DNA from: an uncultured Pelagibacteraceae bacterium
GTDB lineage: Bacteria; Pseudomonadota; Alphaproteobacteria; Pelagibacterales; AG-422-B15
Assembly (NCBI GenBank): GCA_902577765.1
Contig: CACHAK010000001.1
Location: 53,151 to 117,150, forward strand
DNA length: 64,000 nucleotides
Direction: 5' to 3'
The notes below the pieces were generated by a model. That model did no database searches. It had not been told where the DNA came from and saw only the letters and a list, made by a program, of their open reading frames with translations. How positions within the stretch are numbered: the first letter of the stretch is position 1; each line of letters begins with the position of its first letter. Shown piece by piece: positions 25,366 to 33,290 of this stretch. The position numbers and the translations under genes are program-made.

Positions 25366-27474
25366 ATGATTGTACCGTCTATCCGACAAGATTTGAAACT
25401 TAGTGAGGGACCAAAGAAAGAGGACGGCTCAGCATCATGGCTTCTTTATGACTCATTAAGAAATAAATACTTTTCAATAAACAAAAAAGCATTTGATCTT
25501 CTTAAAAATTGGTCAAGTGGAATTGAGACAACAGAATTTATTGAAAAAATTAAAAAAAGTAATTTGTCTATTACACAAGAAGAAATTGAAGAATTTATCA
25601 GTTTTCTAAATCTTAATAATTTAACTATTAAAAAAACAAGTGATGAAGTTAAATCTTTGGTTGTTCAAAAAGAGAAACTAAACAAGCACTGGCTGTTAAA
25701 AATTATTCATAATTATTTGTTCTTTAAAATCCCATTATTCAAACCAGGAAATGGTCTTGAAAACAGTTTACCTTTTGCATTGTTTCTTGGATCGCAAACC
25801 AGCAGACTTATAATTTATATTCTGGGGATTATTGGTATCTTTTTAACAATCCAAAACTATGAAACATTTTTAACAACATTTTCTTATTTCTTTAATGTTA
25901 ATGGATTGATTTTGTTTGGTATAACGATTGTTTTTGTAAAAGCCTTGCACGAACTTGGGCACGCATATGTTGCCACTTATTATAAATGTAAAGTTTCTTC
26001 AATTGGTCTTGCAATGCTGGTTTTTTTTCCCTTCTTGTACACAGATACAACTGATGCATATAAATTAACTGATCATAGAAAACGCTTACTGATTAATTTT
26101 GCTGGCATGCTGACTGAATTGCATCTTGCCCTTCTTGCAACATTTGTTTGGGCTGTAAGCCCTGAAGGCGTTATCAAAAGTGCTTCATTTTTTATTGCGA
26201 CCTCAAGCTGGATATCATCACTTCTTATTAATATCAGTCCGTTTATGAGATTTGACGGTTACTATGTGCTCTCAGATTTTCTTAAAGCGGAAAATCTTCA
26301 ACCACGCTCTTTTGCTTTAGGTCGATGGCAGATTAGAGAATGGATCTTTGACTTTAAATTCCAACCACCGGAACAACTCATGAGTCAAAGACGGTGGACT
26401 TTCATCATTTACGCTTGGATGACATGGATATATCGCTTCTTCATATTTATTGGAATTGCTTTATTGGTTTATTATTTAACATTCAAAATTCTTGGCATAA
26501 TTCTGTTCATTATTGAGATTGTTTGGTTCATTTTACTACCAATTTGGAGAGAAATTAAACAGTGGTGGGGACTTAGAAGGTACATGCGTTTTAATTGGAC
26601 TTCATTGAGATCAATTTTTATTTTCTCAGTATTTTTGGCAGCAATGTTAGTGCCATGGCGAAGTTCACTCAGTCTTCCTGCGGTGATTGATCGAGGTGAA
26701 GTTGTCGATATCTATCCAACAGAAGCCTCTGAGATAAAAGAGATTTTTGTTATCTCAGATCAACAAGTCGAAAAGGGTGATTTATTAATTACAATGATGA
26801 GTCCGTCTTTATCAAATAAAGTTGATAAAGCAATTGAGCGCGTAAAGATGATACAGCAAAAACTGGATCGTCGAATTGGATCAGAGGCTGATATGAGCAA
26901 CCTCATGGTATTAGAAAACCAATTAAAAGTAGAGTTTGAAATTCTTAAAAGTCTTAGAGAGGAAAATGAAAATCTCTCAATTTATGCACCAATGAGCGGT
27001 GTAATAAAAGACCTTAAGTATTTAAATAATGGACAGTGGGTAAATTTAAAAGAAAAATTATTTTCTATTGTTCAATTCAATGACACTAAAGTTGTTGCAT
27101 TTATAAGTGAGAATGATTTGGACAAACTTGAAAGCAATATAAGTGGTTATTTCGTTCCAAAAAATAATGAATTTGATGAAACAGAAGTTATATTGGTTTC
27201 ACAAAATAATACATCGACAGAAGAACTTCCTTACTTATCATTAGTATCTACTTTTGGTGGATCAATTGCTTCACGTGAAGTTAAGGGAGATGGAAAAGTT
27301 ATTTATCGACCAGAAGAAGCCTTATACCAGCTGAATTTTTCTACAATTACAGAAGTTGAGACTGTTCAGTGGCAAACTGCGGGTAATGTAAAAATTCAAA
27401 GTGGAAACTATAATATTTTTCAAAACTTATTTAACTTGGTTTCATCAACATTAATCAGAGAAAGTGGATTTTAG
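25366..27474 (+). CDS. PqqD-like/M50 metalloprotease/HlyD fusion membrane protein
   Basis: A 702-residue polytopic membrane protein. Residues about 1-95 resemble PqqD-like peptide-binding domains (SWLLYDSLRNKYFSINKKAFDLL). The membrane core is a site-2-protease (M50) fold: zinc motif HELGH at residues 195-199 in a hydrophobic helix and the third ligand D297 in SPFMRFDGYYVLSD. After further spans, residues about 435-640 form a HlyD-type periplasmic adaptor (STEASEIKEIFV-like start, LSIYAPMSGVIKDLKYL). Such fusions are found beside DUF4347 adhesins. All catalytic ligands look intact. It may recognise, and perhaps cleave or guide, the adhesin during export; this is inferred from architecture and position only. 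Confidence 0.82.
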   Translation: MIVPSIRQDLKLSEGPKKEDGSASWLLYDSLRNKYFSINKKAFDLLKNWSSGIETTEFIEKIKKSNLSITQEEIEEFISFLNLNNLTIKKTSDEVKSLVVQKEKLNKHWLLKIIHNYLFFKIPLFKPGNGLENSLPFALFLGSQTSRLIIYILGIIGIFLTIQNYETFLTTFSYFFNVNGLILFGITIVFVKALHELGHAYVATYYKCKVSSIGLAMLVFFPFLYTDTTDAYKLTDHRKRLLINFAGMLTELHLALLATFVWAVSPEGVIKSASFFIATSSWISSLLINISPFMRFDGYYVLSDFLKAENLQPRSFALGRWQIREWIFDFKFQPPEQLMSQRRWTFIIYAWMTWIYRFFIFIGIALLVYYLTFKILGIILFIIEIVWFILLPIWREIKQWWGLRRYMRFNWTSLRSIFIFSVFLAAMLVPWRSSLSLPAVIDRGEVVDIYPTEASEIKEIFVISDQQVEKGDLLITMMSPSLSNKVDKAIERVKMIQQKLDRRIGSEADMSNLMVLENQLKVEFEILKSLREENENLSIYAPMSGVIKDLKYLNNGQWVNLKEKLFSIVQFNDTKVVAFISENDLDKLESNISGYFVPKNNEFDETEVILVSQNNTSTEELPYLSLVSTFGGSIASREVKGDGKVIYRPEEALYQLNFSTITEVETVQWQTAGNVKIQSGNYNIFQNLFNLVSSTLIRESGF

Positions 27475-27548
27475 TGGTGCCCCTAGCTGGTTACGCTCCA
27501 GCGGCTGATCATTACCAATGACCTGCTTTACTATTAAGCGATAGGGGC
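27475..27548 (-). tRNA. Divergent tRNA-Thr(GGU)-like gene with non-canonical D and T loops
   Basis: Read on the minus strand, 74 bases fold into a full cloverleaf: 7-bp acceptor stem GCCCCTA/TAGGGGC, U8, D stem GCTT/AAGC with loop AATAGTA, anticodon stem GGTCA/TGATC with loop TTGGTAA (anticodon GGU at 34-36, reading ACC/ACU), a 4-base variable region, T stem GCTGG/CCAGC with loop AGCGTAA, discriminator A73 and encoded CCA (27475-27477). G18 is replaced by A, and the T-loop TTC and A58 are replaced by AGC and T, although G19 and C56 are kept. All stems pair (one G-U), so this is not simple decay. It starts 19 bases after the ggt stop and ends exactly at the M50 gene's stop. It is either a specialised tRNA or a recent pseudogene. 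Confidence 0.75.
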
Positions 27549-27567
27549 TAAATGTGTTTTAGTTTAG

Positions 27568-29361
27568 CTATAGGTCACCTAATGCTATTCCCTCGCGACG
27601 TGGATCAGATCCACCCTCCAAATTATCTCCAATATAAATTGTATTTAATCCTGAAAAATATCTTTTTATTGTTGTATCATATCCCATAGCTGACAAACTT
27701 TCTTCAAGTCTTAAAGCATCCTGTGACTCTTCAATTTCGTATTTACCCCATCGATTAATGGCATGTGGGAAAGAAACTGACTGTTGTACATTCATATCCC
27801 ACTCTATAAGAGAAATTAAGGAGTTTGTTACAAACCCAATAATGTTACTACCTCCAGGGGATCCGGTTATGTATATTGGCTTTCCATTCTGAAGTACGAT
27901 GGTAGGCGACATTGAGGACCTTGGACGCTTGCCTGGCTCTAATCTGTTTGAAACTAATTTTCCATCAATTTTGTGCTTAAATGAAAAATCAGTAAGTTGA
28001 TTGTTTAGCAAGAAACCACTTTTAGTGAATAGTCTGGAACCAAACGCGTTTTCAATTGAAGACGTCATCGATAGAGCATTTCCATATTTATCATATATTG
28101 AAATATGCGTTGTTGAATTTAGTTCTAGAGAATTATCATCACTGTAATCATGTGCAACACTGTCTGACGGATTACCAGGCTCAATTTTTTCTGTTCTTGA
28201 GCCCACTTTAATTTTATTTGATCTTAATCTTAAGTATTCATCATCAAGTAAGCCTGCAACTGGTACATTAACAAAATCACTATCAGCAAGGTATCTATCT
28301 CGATCAGCAAAAGCTAGACGACTTGCATCTCCGATCAATTGCCATGATAATGGGTTTTCATATCCAAGAGATTTTAAATCAAATTGCTCAACCAATTTTA
28401 AAGTCTGACCAACAGCTACTCCACCCGAGGATGGAGGCCCCATGCCACAAACTTCGTAATTTTTATACATTACACATGCAGGCTTTCTCTCGATAACTCT
28501 ATAGTTTTTAAGATCAGTTTTACTTAGAAATCCAGGATTAATCTTATAATCTTGAACTGTACTAATAATATCATTTGCAATATTTCCGACATAGAAATCG
28601 TCAAGACCTTCATGCGCAATAGTTTGTAGTGTTTGAGCATAACTATTGTTTACAACGATCTGTTTATGCAAGAGACCTTGATCGTTTGGAAAAAAATAAT
28701 TTTTAGTCATTTCTACTTTTTTAAGTCTATCTTCATCACGTTTGATTGATGCCTCTAATTTTTTTGAAACAGAAAAACCATTTTTTGCAAGTTCGATAGC
28801 ATCATTAAACAAAATTGGCCAATCCATTTGTCCCCACTTATTATGTGCCTCTTTCATTAACGCAGGTGTTCCAGGTGTCCCAACTGATAGGCCCCCAATT
28901 ACTGCATCAAAGAACTTCTTAGGATCACCATCAGTATTTTGAAATTGTGTTGTTTTTGACTTTTGTGGAGCTGTTTCTCTTCCATCTAAAGTGGTTACCA
29001 TTTTAGTTTTGTTATCAAACCAAACTAGAAAACTGCCACCACCAAGACCAGATGACTCGGGTTCAACGAGTCCCAAAACTGCTTGAGCTGCAATCATAGC
29101 ATCTGCTGCCGTACCACCTAAACTTAAAATCTCAGCTCCTGCTTTTGATGCATATGCATTTGCTGTCACAATCATCCATTCCTTGCCAATAACAGGTTTA
29201 CCATTTTTTTTAGCCTCAAGTGATTTAGTTATAAATTTAGAATCAAGTTCTATTGAAGTGTCATCAAAAATTTCAGGATCAATTAATTCTGAGGAATCTT
29301 GAGAATATATATTTTGAGTAAGTAAAATTAGTAAAAAAAATGCAGAGAAAATATTCTTCAT
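27568..29361 (-). CDS. ggt: Gamma-glutamyltranspeptidase
   Basis: Periplasmic N-terminal nucleophile hydrolase of 597 residues that cleaves glutathione and other gamma-glutamyl compounds. A signal peptide covers about residues 1-20 (FFLLILLTQNIYS). The precursor autocleaves before T417 in LNSTTHISIYD; substrate-binding motifs include EPESSGLGGGSFLVW, GGLSVGTPGTPALM, GPPSSGGVAVGQTL and GSPGGSNIIGF. Length and motifs are complete. It is followed on the same strand by the tRNA-like gene (19 bases) with no terminator between them that I can see, so the two may be co-transcribed. The ABC-2 pair lies upstream in the same direction. Confidence 0.95.
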   Translation of the reverse strand: MKNIFSAFFLLILLTQNIYSQDSSELIDPEIFDDTSIELDSKFITKSLEAKKNGKPVIGKEWMIVTANAYASKAGAEILSLGGTAADAMIAAQAVLGLVEPESSGLGGGSFLVWFDNKTKMVTTLDGRETAPQKSKTTQFQNTDGDPKKFFDAVIGGLSVGTPGTPALMKEAHNKWGQMDWPILFNDAIELAKNGFSVSKKLEASIKRDEDRLKKVEMTKNYFFPNDQGLLHKQIVVNNSYAQTLQTIAHEGLDDFYVGNIANDIISTVQDYKINPGFLSKTDLKNYRVIERKPACVMYKNYEVCGMGPPSSGGVAVGQTLKLVEQFDLKSLGYENPLSWQLIGDASRLAFADRDRYLADSDFVNVPVAGLLDDEYLRLRSNKIKVGSRTEKIEPGNPSDSVAHDYSDDNSLELNSTTHISIYDKYGNALSMTSSIENAFGSRLFTKSGFLLNNQLTDFSFKHKIDGKLVSNRLEPGKRPRSSMSPTIVLQNGKPIYITGSPGGSNIIGFVTNSLISLIEWDMNVQQSVSFPHAINRWGKYEIEESQDALRLEESLSAMGYDTTIKRYFSGLNTIYIGDNLEGGSDPRREGIALGDL

Positions 29362-29380
29362 TTTATTATATTTTTCAAAG

Positions 29381-30142
29381 TTAATTTTTTACTCCATAGC
29401 CTTTTGAAATCACTATTGCTACGCCAATAATACAGGTTAGTAAAAAAGCAACAAGTGATATGACACTTATTAAAATACTTATATCCGATGAACCATAAAA
29501 CGACCAACGCATGCCATTGATAAGATAAACAACTGGATTAAAATATGAAACTTTTTGCCAAAACTCAGGCAGCATTTCAATCGTGTAAAGACTTCCGCCT
29601 AAAAATACTAATGGGGTAATAATTATCAAAGGTACAACTTGAAGTTGTTCAAAATTATTACTCAACAATCCAATAAGAAAGCCAAATAAACTAAATGTGA
29701 GGCACGTCAGAACAAGTAAGAAGAACATTAAAAAAGGATATTGAATTTTTAGTTCAACGAAGAAACTAGCAGTGAGCAAAATGATTATACCAACAATAAG
29801 TGATTTAGATGCACTGGCCCCAACAAATCCAATAATGATTTCAAGTGAAGAAATTGGTGCAGCTAATACCTCATAGATTGAACCTGTAAACTTTGGGAAA
29901 AATATTCCAAAAGCTGAGTTAGATATACTTTGTGTTAAAAGCGTTAGCATTAGCAAGCCAGGTACAATAAAGGAACCATAGCTCACCCCGTCTAATTCTG
30001 GAATCATGCCCCCAATAACAGACCCAAAAACAATAAAATATAAAGACGTTGAGATAACGGGCGAGAGAATACTTTGACCAATTGTCCTTCGCATTCTATC
30101 CATTTCGTGAAGATAGATAGCTCTGATAGCATAAAAATTCAT
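29381..30142 (-). CDS. ABC-2 type transporter permease
   Basis: A 253-residue inner-membrane permease of the ABC-2 family with six hydrophobic segments. The cytoplasmic N-terminus RAIYLHEMDRMRRTIGQSIL and the re-entrant VPLIIITPLVFLGGSLYTIEMLPEFW followed by YFNPVVYLINGMRW are family hallmarks (YadH-like). Its start codon overlaps the ATPase stop by one base (TAATG). Together they form a small exporter of the YadG/YadH type, whose substrates are mostly unknown. This is not a type I secretion transporter: it has separate ATPase and permease and no peptidase domain. Confidence 0.9.
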   Translation of the reverse strand: MNFYAIRAIYLHEMDRMRRTIGQSILSPVISTSLYFIVFGSVIGGMIPELDGVSYGSFIVPGLLMLTLLTQSISNSAFGIFFPKFTGSIYEVLAAPISSLEIIIGFVGASASKSLIVGIIILLTASFFVELKIQYPFLMFFLLVLTCLTFSLFGFLIGLLSNNFEQLQVVPLIIITPLVFLGGSLYTIEMLPEFWQKVSYFNPVVYLINGMRWSFYGSSDISILISVISLVAFLLTCIIGVAIVISKGYGVKN

Positions 30143-31065
30143 TAATTTTCCCTCACTAATTCGACAAAAATATTTTCTAATGAGCTTTGTTCTGTTTTTA
30201 TATCCTTCAATCTCAATCCAGTTTCTTTCATATCTTGTAAAAGTGATGTAATTCCAGTTTGTTTACTTTTTGAGTCATAATTATAACTAAGAGATAATCC
30301 ATCGTTCAAAATAGTAAGATTATAATTTTTCAAATTTAAAGGCAGCGACTCAACAGCATCATGTAAATCAATTAAAAGTGTTTTTTGTCCCATGCTTTGT
30401 ACTAGGTCTGAGGTATTATCAACAACCAAAAGTTCACCTTTGTTTACAACAGCAACTCGGTCAGCAATCGCTTCAGCTTCTTCTATGTAGTGGGTAGTGA
30501 GAATGACGGTAACACCGCTTTTTCTTAAGTTTTTAATCGTTTCCCACATTTCTTGTCTTAATTCAACATCCACACCTGCGCTTGGTTCGTCTAGAAATAA
30601 AACCGAGGGCTCATGAGAAAGTGCTTTAGCAATTAACACTCTCCTTTTCATGCCTCCAGATAACTCATTAATTCTTGAGTTTCTTTTATCCCACAAACTT
30701 AAATCTTTTAAAATTTTTTCAATTAGAGACGGGTTTGGAGCCTTGCCATATAAACCACGAGTATATGAAACATTATTAAAGACATATTCAAACTGCTCCA
30801 AAGATAATTCTTGCGGAACTAAACCTATTTGTGATCTAGTTTTTCGGTAATCTTTTATTATATCAAAATCATCTACAGTTACTGAACCTGATGTTGGAAT
30901 AACGATTCCACAAATAATACTAATCAACGTTGTTTTTCCAGCACCATTTGGACCAAGTAATGCAATTATTTCATTTTTTTTAATGTCCAGGCTAATATCC
31001 TTTAGTGCCTGAAAATCATTGTCATAAATTTTTGTTAAGTTTTTTATCGAGACGATATTTTGCAT
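30142..31065 (-). CDS. ABC transporter ATP-binding protein (ABC-2 exporter type)
   Basis: A 307-residue ATPase. Walker A GPNGAGKTTLI lies near residues 38-48, the signature LSGGMKRRVLIAKAL near 137, Walker B VLFLDEPSAGVDVELRQ near 160, and the switch His in LTTHYIEEAEAIADR. The C-terminal 80 residues resemble the extension of YadG/CcmA-like export ATPases, ending SSLENIFVELVREN. It forms an operon with the overlapping permease. Upstream, its start faces a small plus-strand gene. Confidence 0.92.
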   Translation of the reverse strand: MQNIVSIKNLTKIYDNDFQALKDISLDIKKNEIIALLGPNGAGKTTLISIICGIVIPTSGSVTVDDFDIIKDYRKTRSQIGLVPQELSLEQFEYVFNNVSYTRGLYGKAPNPSLIEKILKDLSLWDKRNSRINELSGGMKRRVLIAKALSHEPSVLFLDEPSAGVDVELRQEMWETIKNLRKSGVTVILTTHYIEEAEAIADRVAVVNKGELLVVDNTSDLVQSMGQKTLLIDLHDAVESLPLNLKNYNLTILNDGLSLSYNYDSKSKQTGITSLLQDMKETGLRLKDIKTEQSSLENIFVELVREN

Positions 31066-31170
31066 CGGTTCCTTATATCAGTAAAAATACATTTAAATAG
31101 TTATTTATCTTTTTTTGAACATATTTCCATCCAATTAAGGCCTTGCTTTTTCACTATTGTTCATCTGAAT

Positions 31171-31350
31171 ATGAAAAAGTCGAAGATGAAACCTCAGTAC
31201 ATAAGAAGACAATCCTACAACGGTGAGTCAACTCTCGTGATTATACCTTCAACCACAAAGCTTAAACTTTCTAGAACCCCTAAACTTTTATCAAGCTTTG
31301 TGATCGCGACAGGTTTTCTTGGTTTGATGTTTTTCTCCATTAGTGACTAA
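31171..31350 (+). CDS. Small hypothetical protein with C-terminal hydrophobic segment
   Basis: A 59-residue product: a basic N-terminal half (KKSKMKPQYIRRQSYNG) and a single hydrophobic C-terminal helix (LLSSFVIATGFLGLMFFSI), so perhaps a tail-anchored membrane protein. The frame is open upstream to 31060, but that part overlaps the divergent ATPase gene; internal ATGs at 31171 or 31186 are more sensible. A strong inverted repeat lies just beyond the stop. I do not recognise a family, and there is no good ribosome site, so this is tentative. Confidence 0.4.
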   Translation: MKKSKMKPQYIRRQSYNGESTLVIIPSTTKLKLSRTPKLLSSFVIATGFLGLMFFSISD

Positions 31351-31355
31351 AATCC

Positions 31356-31383
31356 TTTCGGTACGGTTGTACTGGTACCGAAA
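31356..31383. repeat. Strong inverted repeat after the small ORF
   Basis: Perfect 9-bp arms TTTCGGTAC / GTACCGAAA with a 10-base loop, starting 6 bases after the stop at 31350. It resembles a terminator stem, but the 3' side on the plus strand runs AAAAGATTAAAATTTTT rather than into an immediate T tract. Confidence 0.5.
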
Positions 31384-31478
31384 AGATTAAAATTTTTCAT
31401 ATCAATCCCTGAAGATGAAATATACAAGAAATAAATCCTTGTTGAAATTTTAAAGAGAACTTTTATTTCTTTAAATAG

Positions 31479-31925
31479 ATGTTTATGCGGACAGCTGTAC
31501 TAATAATAGTTGCATTAATTATTGCTTTTTTTCTATATCAGGCTTTTAGCAATCAAACGATAGAAGAAGAAGTTGCTCAAGCTCAAAAGCCAATTCATCC
31601 TGAAACTATAGCCGCTTATCAAAATAATTGTGCTTCTTGTCACGGGGTTAATTTACAAGGTCAAGAAGGTTGGCAAAATACTCTTGATGATGATGGACAT
31701 CGGCTAGCACCACCATTAAATGGTACTGGTCACACGTGGCACCATTCACCAGATTACTTGTTTCAAGTTATTAAATATGGCTTTCCAAGTTTCGATCCAA
31801 ATTATGAGGGAAAGATGCTTGGCAATGACAGCTTAAGTGAAGATGAGGTTTGGCAGCTGATCACTTTCATAAGACAAGAATGGCCAGCGCAAATACAAGA
31901 TGTATATAAAAGTAGATATGAGTAA
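31479..31925 (+). CDS. Class I cytochrome c domain protein, membrane-anchored or periplasmic
   Basis: A 148-residue protein with an N-terminal hydrophobic signal or anchor (residues about 3-20, TAVLIIVALIIAFFLYQAF) and one haem c site CASCH near residue 51 in YQNNCASCHGVNLQGQEGW. The axial methionine is probably M in YEGKMLGNDSLSEDEVWQLI, the usual C-terminal helix pattern. It acts in periplasmic electron transfer. It stands alone on the plus strand, convergent with the zinc-island genes, so its redox partner is unknown. Confidence 0.85.
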   Translation: MFMRTAVLIIVALIIAFFLYQAFSNQTIEEEVAQAQKPIHPETIAAYQNNCASCHGVNLQGQEGWQNTLDDDGHRLAPPLNGTGHTWHHSPDYLFQVIKYGFPSFDPNYEGKMLGNDSLSEDEVWQLITFIRQEWPAQIQDVYKSRYE

Positions 31926-31994
31926 TTGCTGTTAGCAGTCAAATTAGGATGAAGAAACGAATAAAAAGCAGAATTCACTTTTATAAAATAATAT

Positions 31995-32258
31995 TTAATT
32001 TTTTTCATGTCTTAGTGTCTTAACGTCTTCCCTCTGTATCTGATCCAAAGCTTTATGAATTCGTAGGTTGGAAGTGCTTCCATCAGCTTTACGGATCGTA
32101 ATAATTGTTTCTTTTGGTGGGCAATTTGGTTCATGACAGCTTAGTTCAGCAATGCTTACAGTAGCATCTTCATTTAATTTAAATTTCTCTATGATTAGAT
32201 TTTTTAAATTTTGAGTAGCACTTTTATTTGATATTTTTTTCTGAAACATACCGTCCAT
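31995..32258 (-). CDS. Small conserved protein of the zinc island (87 residues)
   Basis: An 87-residue cytoplasmic protein, IAELSCHEPNCPPKETIITI followed by a basic tail RIHKALDQIQREDV. Two cysteines and a histidine in SCHEPNC could bind metal. I chose the ATG at 32258 because it starts one base after the WD40 gene's stop codon and has GGGAG upstream; the longer open frame to 32573 overlaps the WD40 gene and reads as nonsense there. It is the last gene of the operon CobW-GTPase, WD40, this protein. I do not know a named family; the context suggests a role in metal supply. Confidence 0.65.
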   Translation of the reverse strand: MDGMFQKKISNKSATQNLKNLIIEKFKLNEDATVSIAELSCHEPNCPPKETIITIRKADGSTSNLRIHKALDQIQREDVKTLRHEKN

Positions 32259-32259
32259 T

Positions 32260-33279
32260 TTATTGCTCCCAAAGAGGTGACCATAAAATTTGGCCTTTTG
32301 AATCTCCGACCAATATATGGGATCGATCGGGTGAAATACTAATATTTGATACTTCTGATCCTGTAGGATTTTGGATAAGGACGTCATTTGGATGTTCTGA
32401 TAATTCTGAGAGAAGAACCATGCCGTTACGAAATCCAGCAAAAACTGCTTTCTCCCCAGGCAATGACTCAACAAAAGTTGCATTTTGTTGACCACCACTT
32501 GCAATGCAAAGGGGCTTACGTCCTTTTGGACCTTCCTTACCATCGAATGGCCAGCATATAGCTTCTTTTGCACCCGCTGTTACTAGATAAGGGTTGTCTC
32601 CGGCCCATGTAAAACTTTTTACTTTTGACGGGTAACCTGACATTGCAAAACTTGCTTTATCTCGTATTCGCCAAGCATGAAGCTCATTTTCTTGCATTGT
32701 TGTCACTAGATACTTACCATCTGGACTAAACCCAACTTTGCCATGTGAACCTTTCCAAGCAAATTTTGATGATTTCCATTTGTTTTTTTCTAATCTCCAC
32801 AAAGTTACTCCTCCATAACATGAGACAGCAATTCTCCTTCCATTTTGATCAATTGCGATACCACCAATCGTACTTTGATGCTCTAGTATTTTTGGCTTAT
32901 CATTTTCATCTGACCAGATGTAGACATTTTTTCCAGACGAACATAAAACCATACTTTCATATGCCGCTACATTATCTACCCAACGCGTTCCAAAATTGTA
33001 AATTTCCTCGACCTCAGCATTTGTCGATATTTTTAAAAAACGACCATCTTGCCCGCCTGTTATGACCCCATCATTACTTGAAGCTATGCTTAGTATTGCG
33101 CCAGAGTGAGCTTGAACTTCTAAGGGATCATTATCTGGCCAAAAAAACCTTATCGATCCGTCTCCAAATCCAACTGCAACAGCATTCTCTATTGAAACTG
33201 CACCTGTAACAGGAGCGCCTGTTTCAAAGACCTTTCCATTTTCTTCAAAGCGGGATTTTATTACAGATTCGTTATTCAT
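32260..33279 (-). CDS. WD40-repeat beta-propeller protein of the zinc island
   Basis: A 339-residue protein without signal peptide, made of about seven WD40-like blades (recurring patterns such as VAVGFGDGSIRFFWPDNDP, SIASSNDGVITGGQDGRFLK, GKVGFSPDGKYLVTTMQENELHAWRIRD and NISISPDRSHILVGDSKGQILW). Such propellers are scaffolds for protein contacts. It starts 11 bases after the COG0523 GTPase stop and is followed almost directly by the 87-residue gene, so the three are one operon behind a Zur-type box. The propeller may hold the GTPase and its metal-receiving partner together; that is inference. Confidence 0.85.
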   Translation of the reverse strand: MNNESVIKSRFEENGKVFETGAPVTGAVSIENAVAVGFGDGSIRFFWPDNDPLEVQAHSGAILSIASSNDGVITGGQDGRFLKISTNAEVEEIYNFGTRWVDNVAAYESMVLCSSGKNVYIWSDENDKPKILEHQSTIGGIAIDQNGRRIAVSCYGGVTLWRLEKNKWKSSKFAWKGSHGKVGFSPDGKYLVTTMQENELHAWRIRDKASFAMSGYPSKVKSFTWAGDNPYLVTAGAKEAICWPFDGKEGPKGRKPLCIASGGQQNATFVESLPGEKAVFAGFRNGMVLLSELSEHPNDVLIQNPTGSEVSNISISPDRSHILVGDSKGQILWSPLWEQ

Positions 33280-33290
33280 CTAAAGCAGAA

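Noticed and set aside
27475..27567. Simple terminator between the M50 gene and ggt
   Set aside because: The inverted repeat GCCCCTA/TAGGGGC is the acceptor stem of a full cloverleaf with encoded CCA, and no T run follows.
29381..31065. ABC pair as the missing ATPase of the adhesin cassette
   Set aside because: It is an ABC-2 exporter with separate ATPase and six-span permease on the other strand, beyond ggt and the tRNA-like gene; it lacks the fused transmembrane-ATPase layout of type I exporters.
32259..32573. N-terminal extension of the 87-residue zinc-island protein
   Set aside because: It overlaps the well-conserved WD40 gene in another frame and has no sensible composition; an ATG with upstream GGGAG lies right after the WD40 stop.
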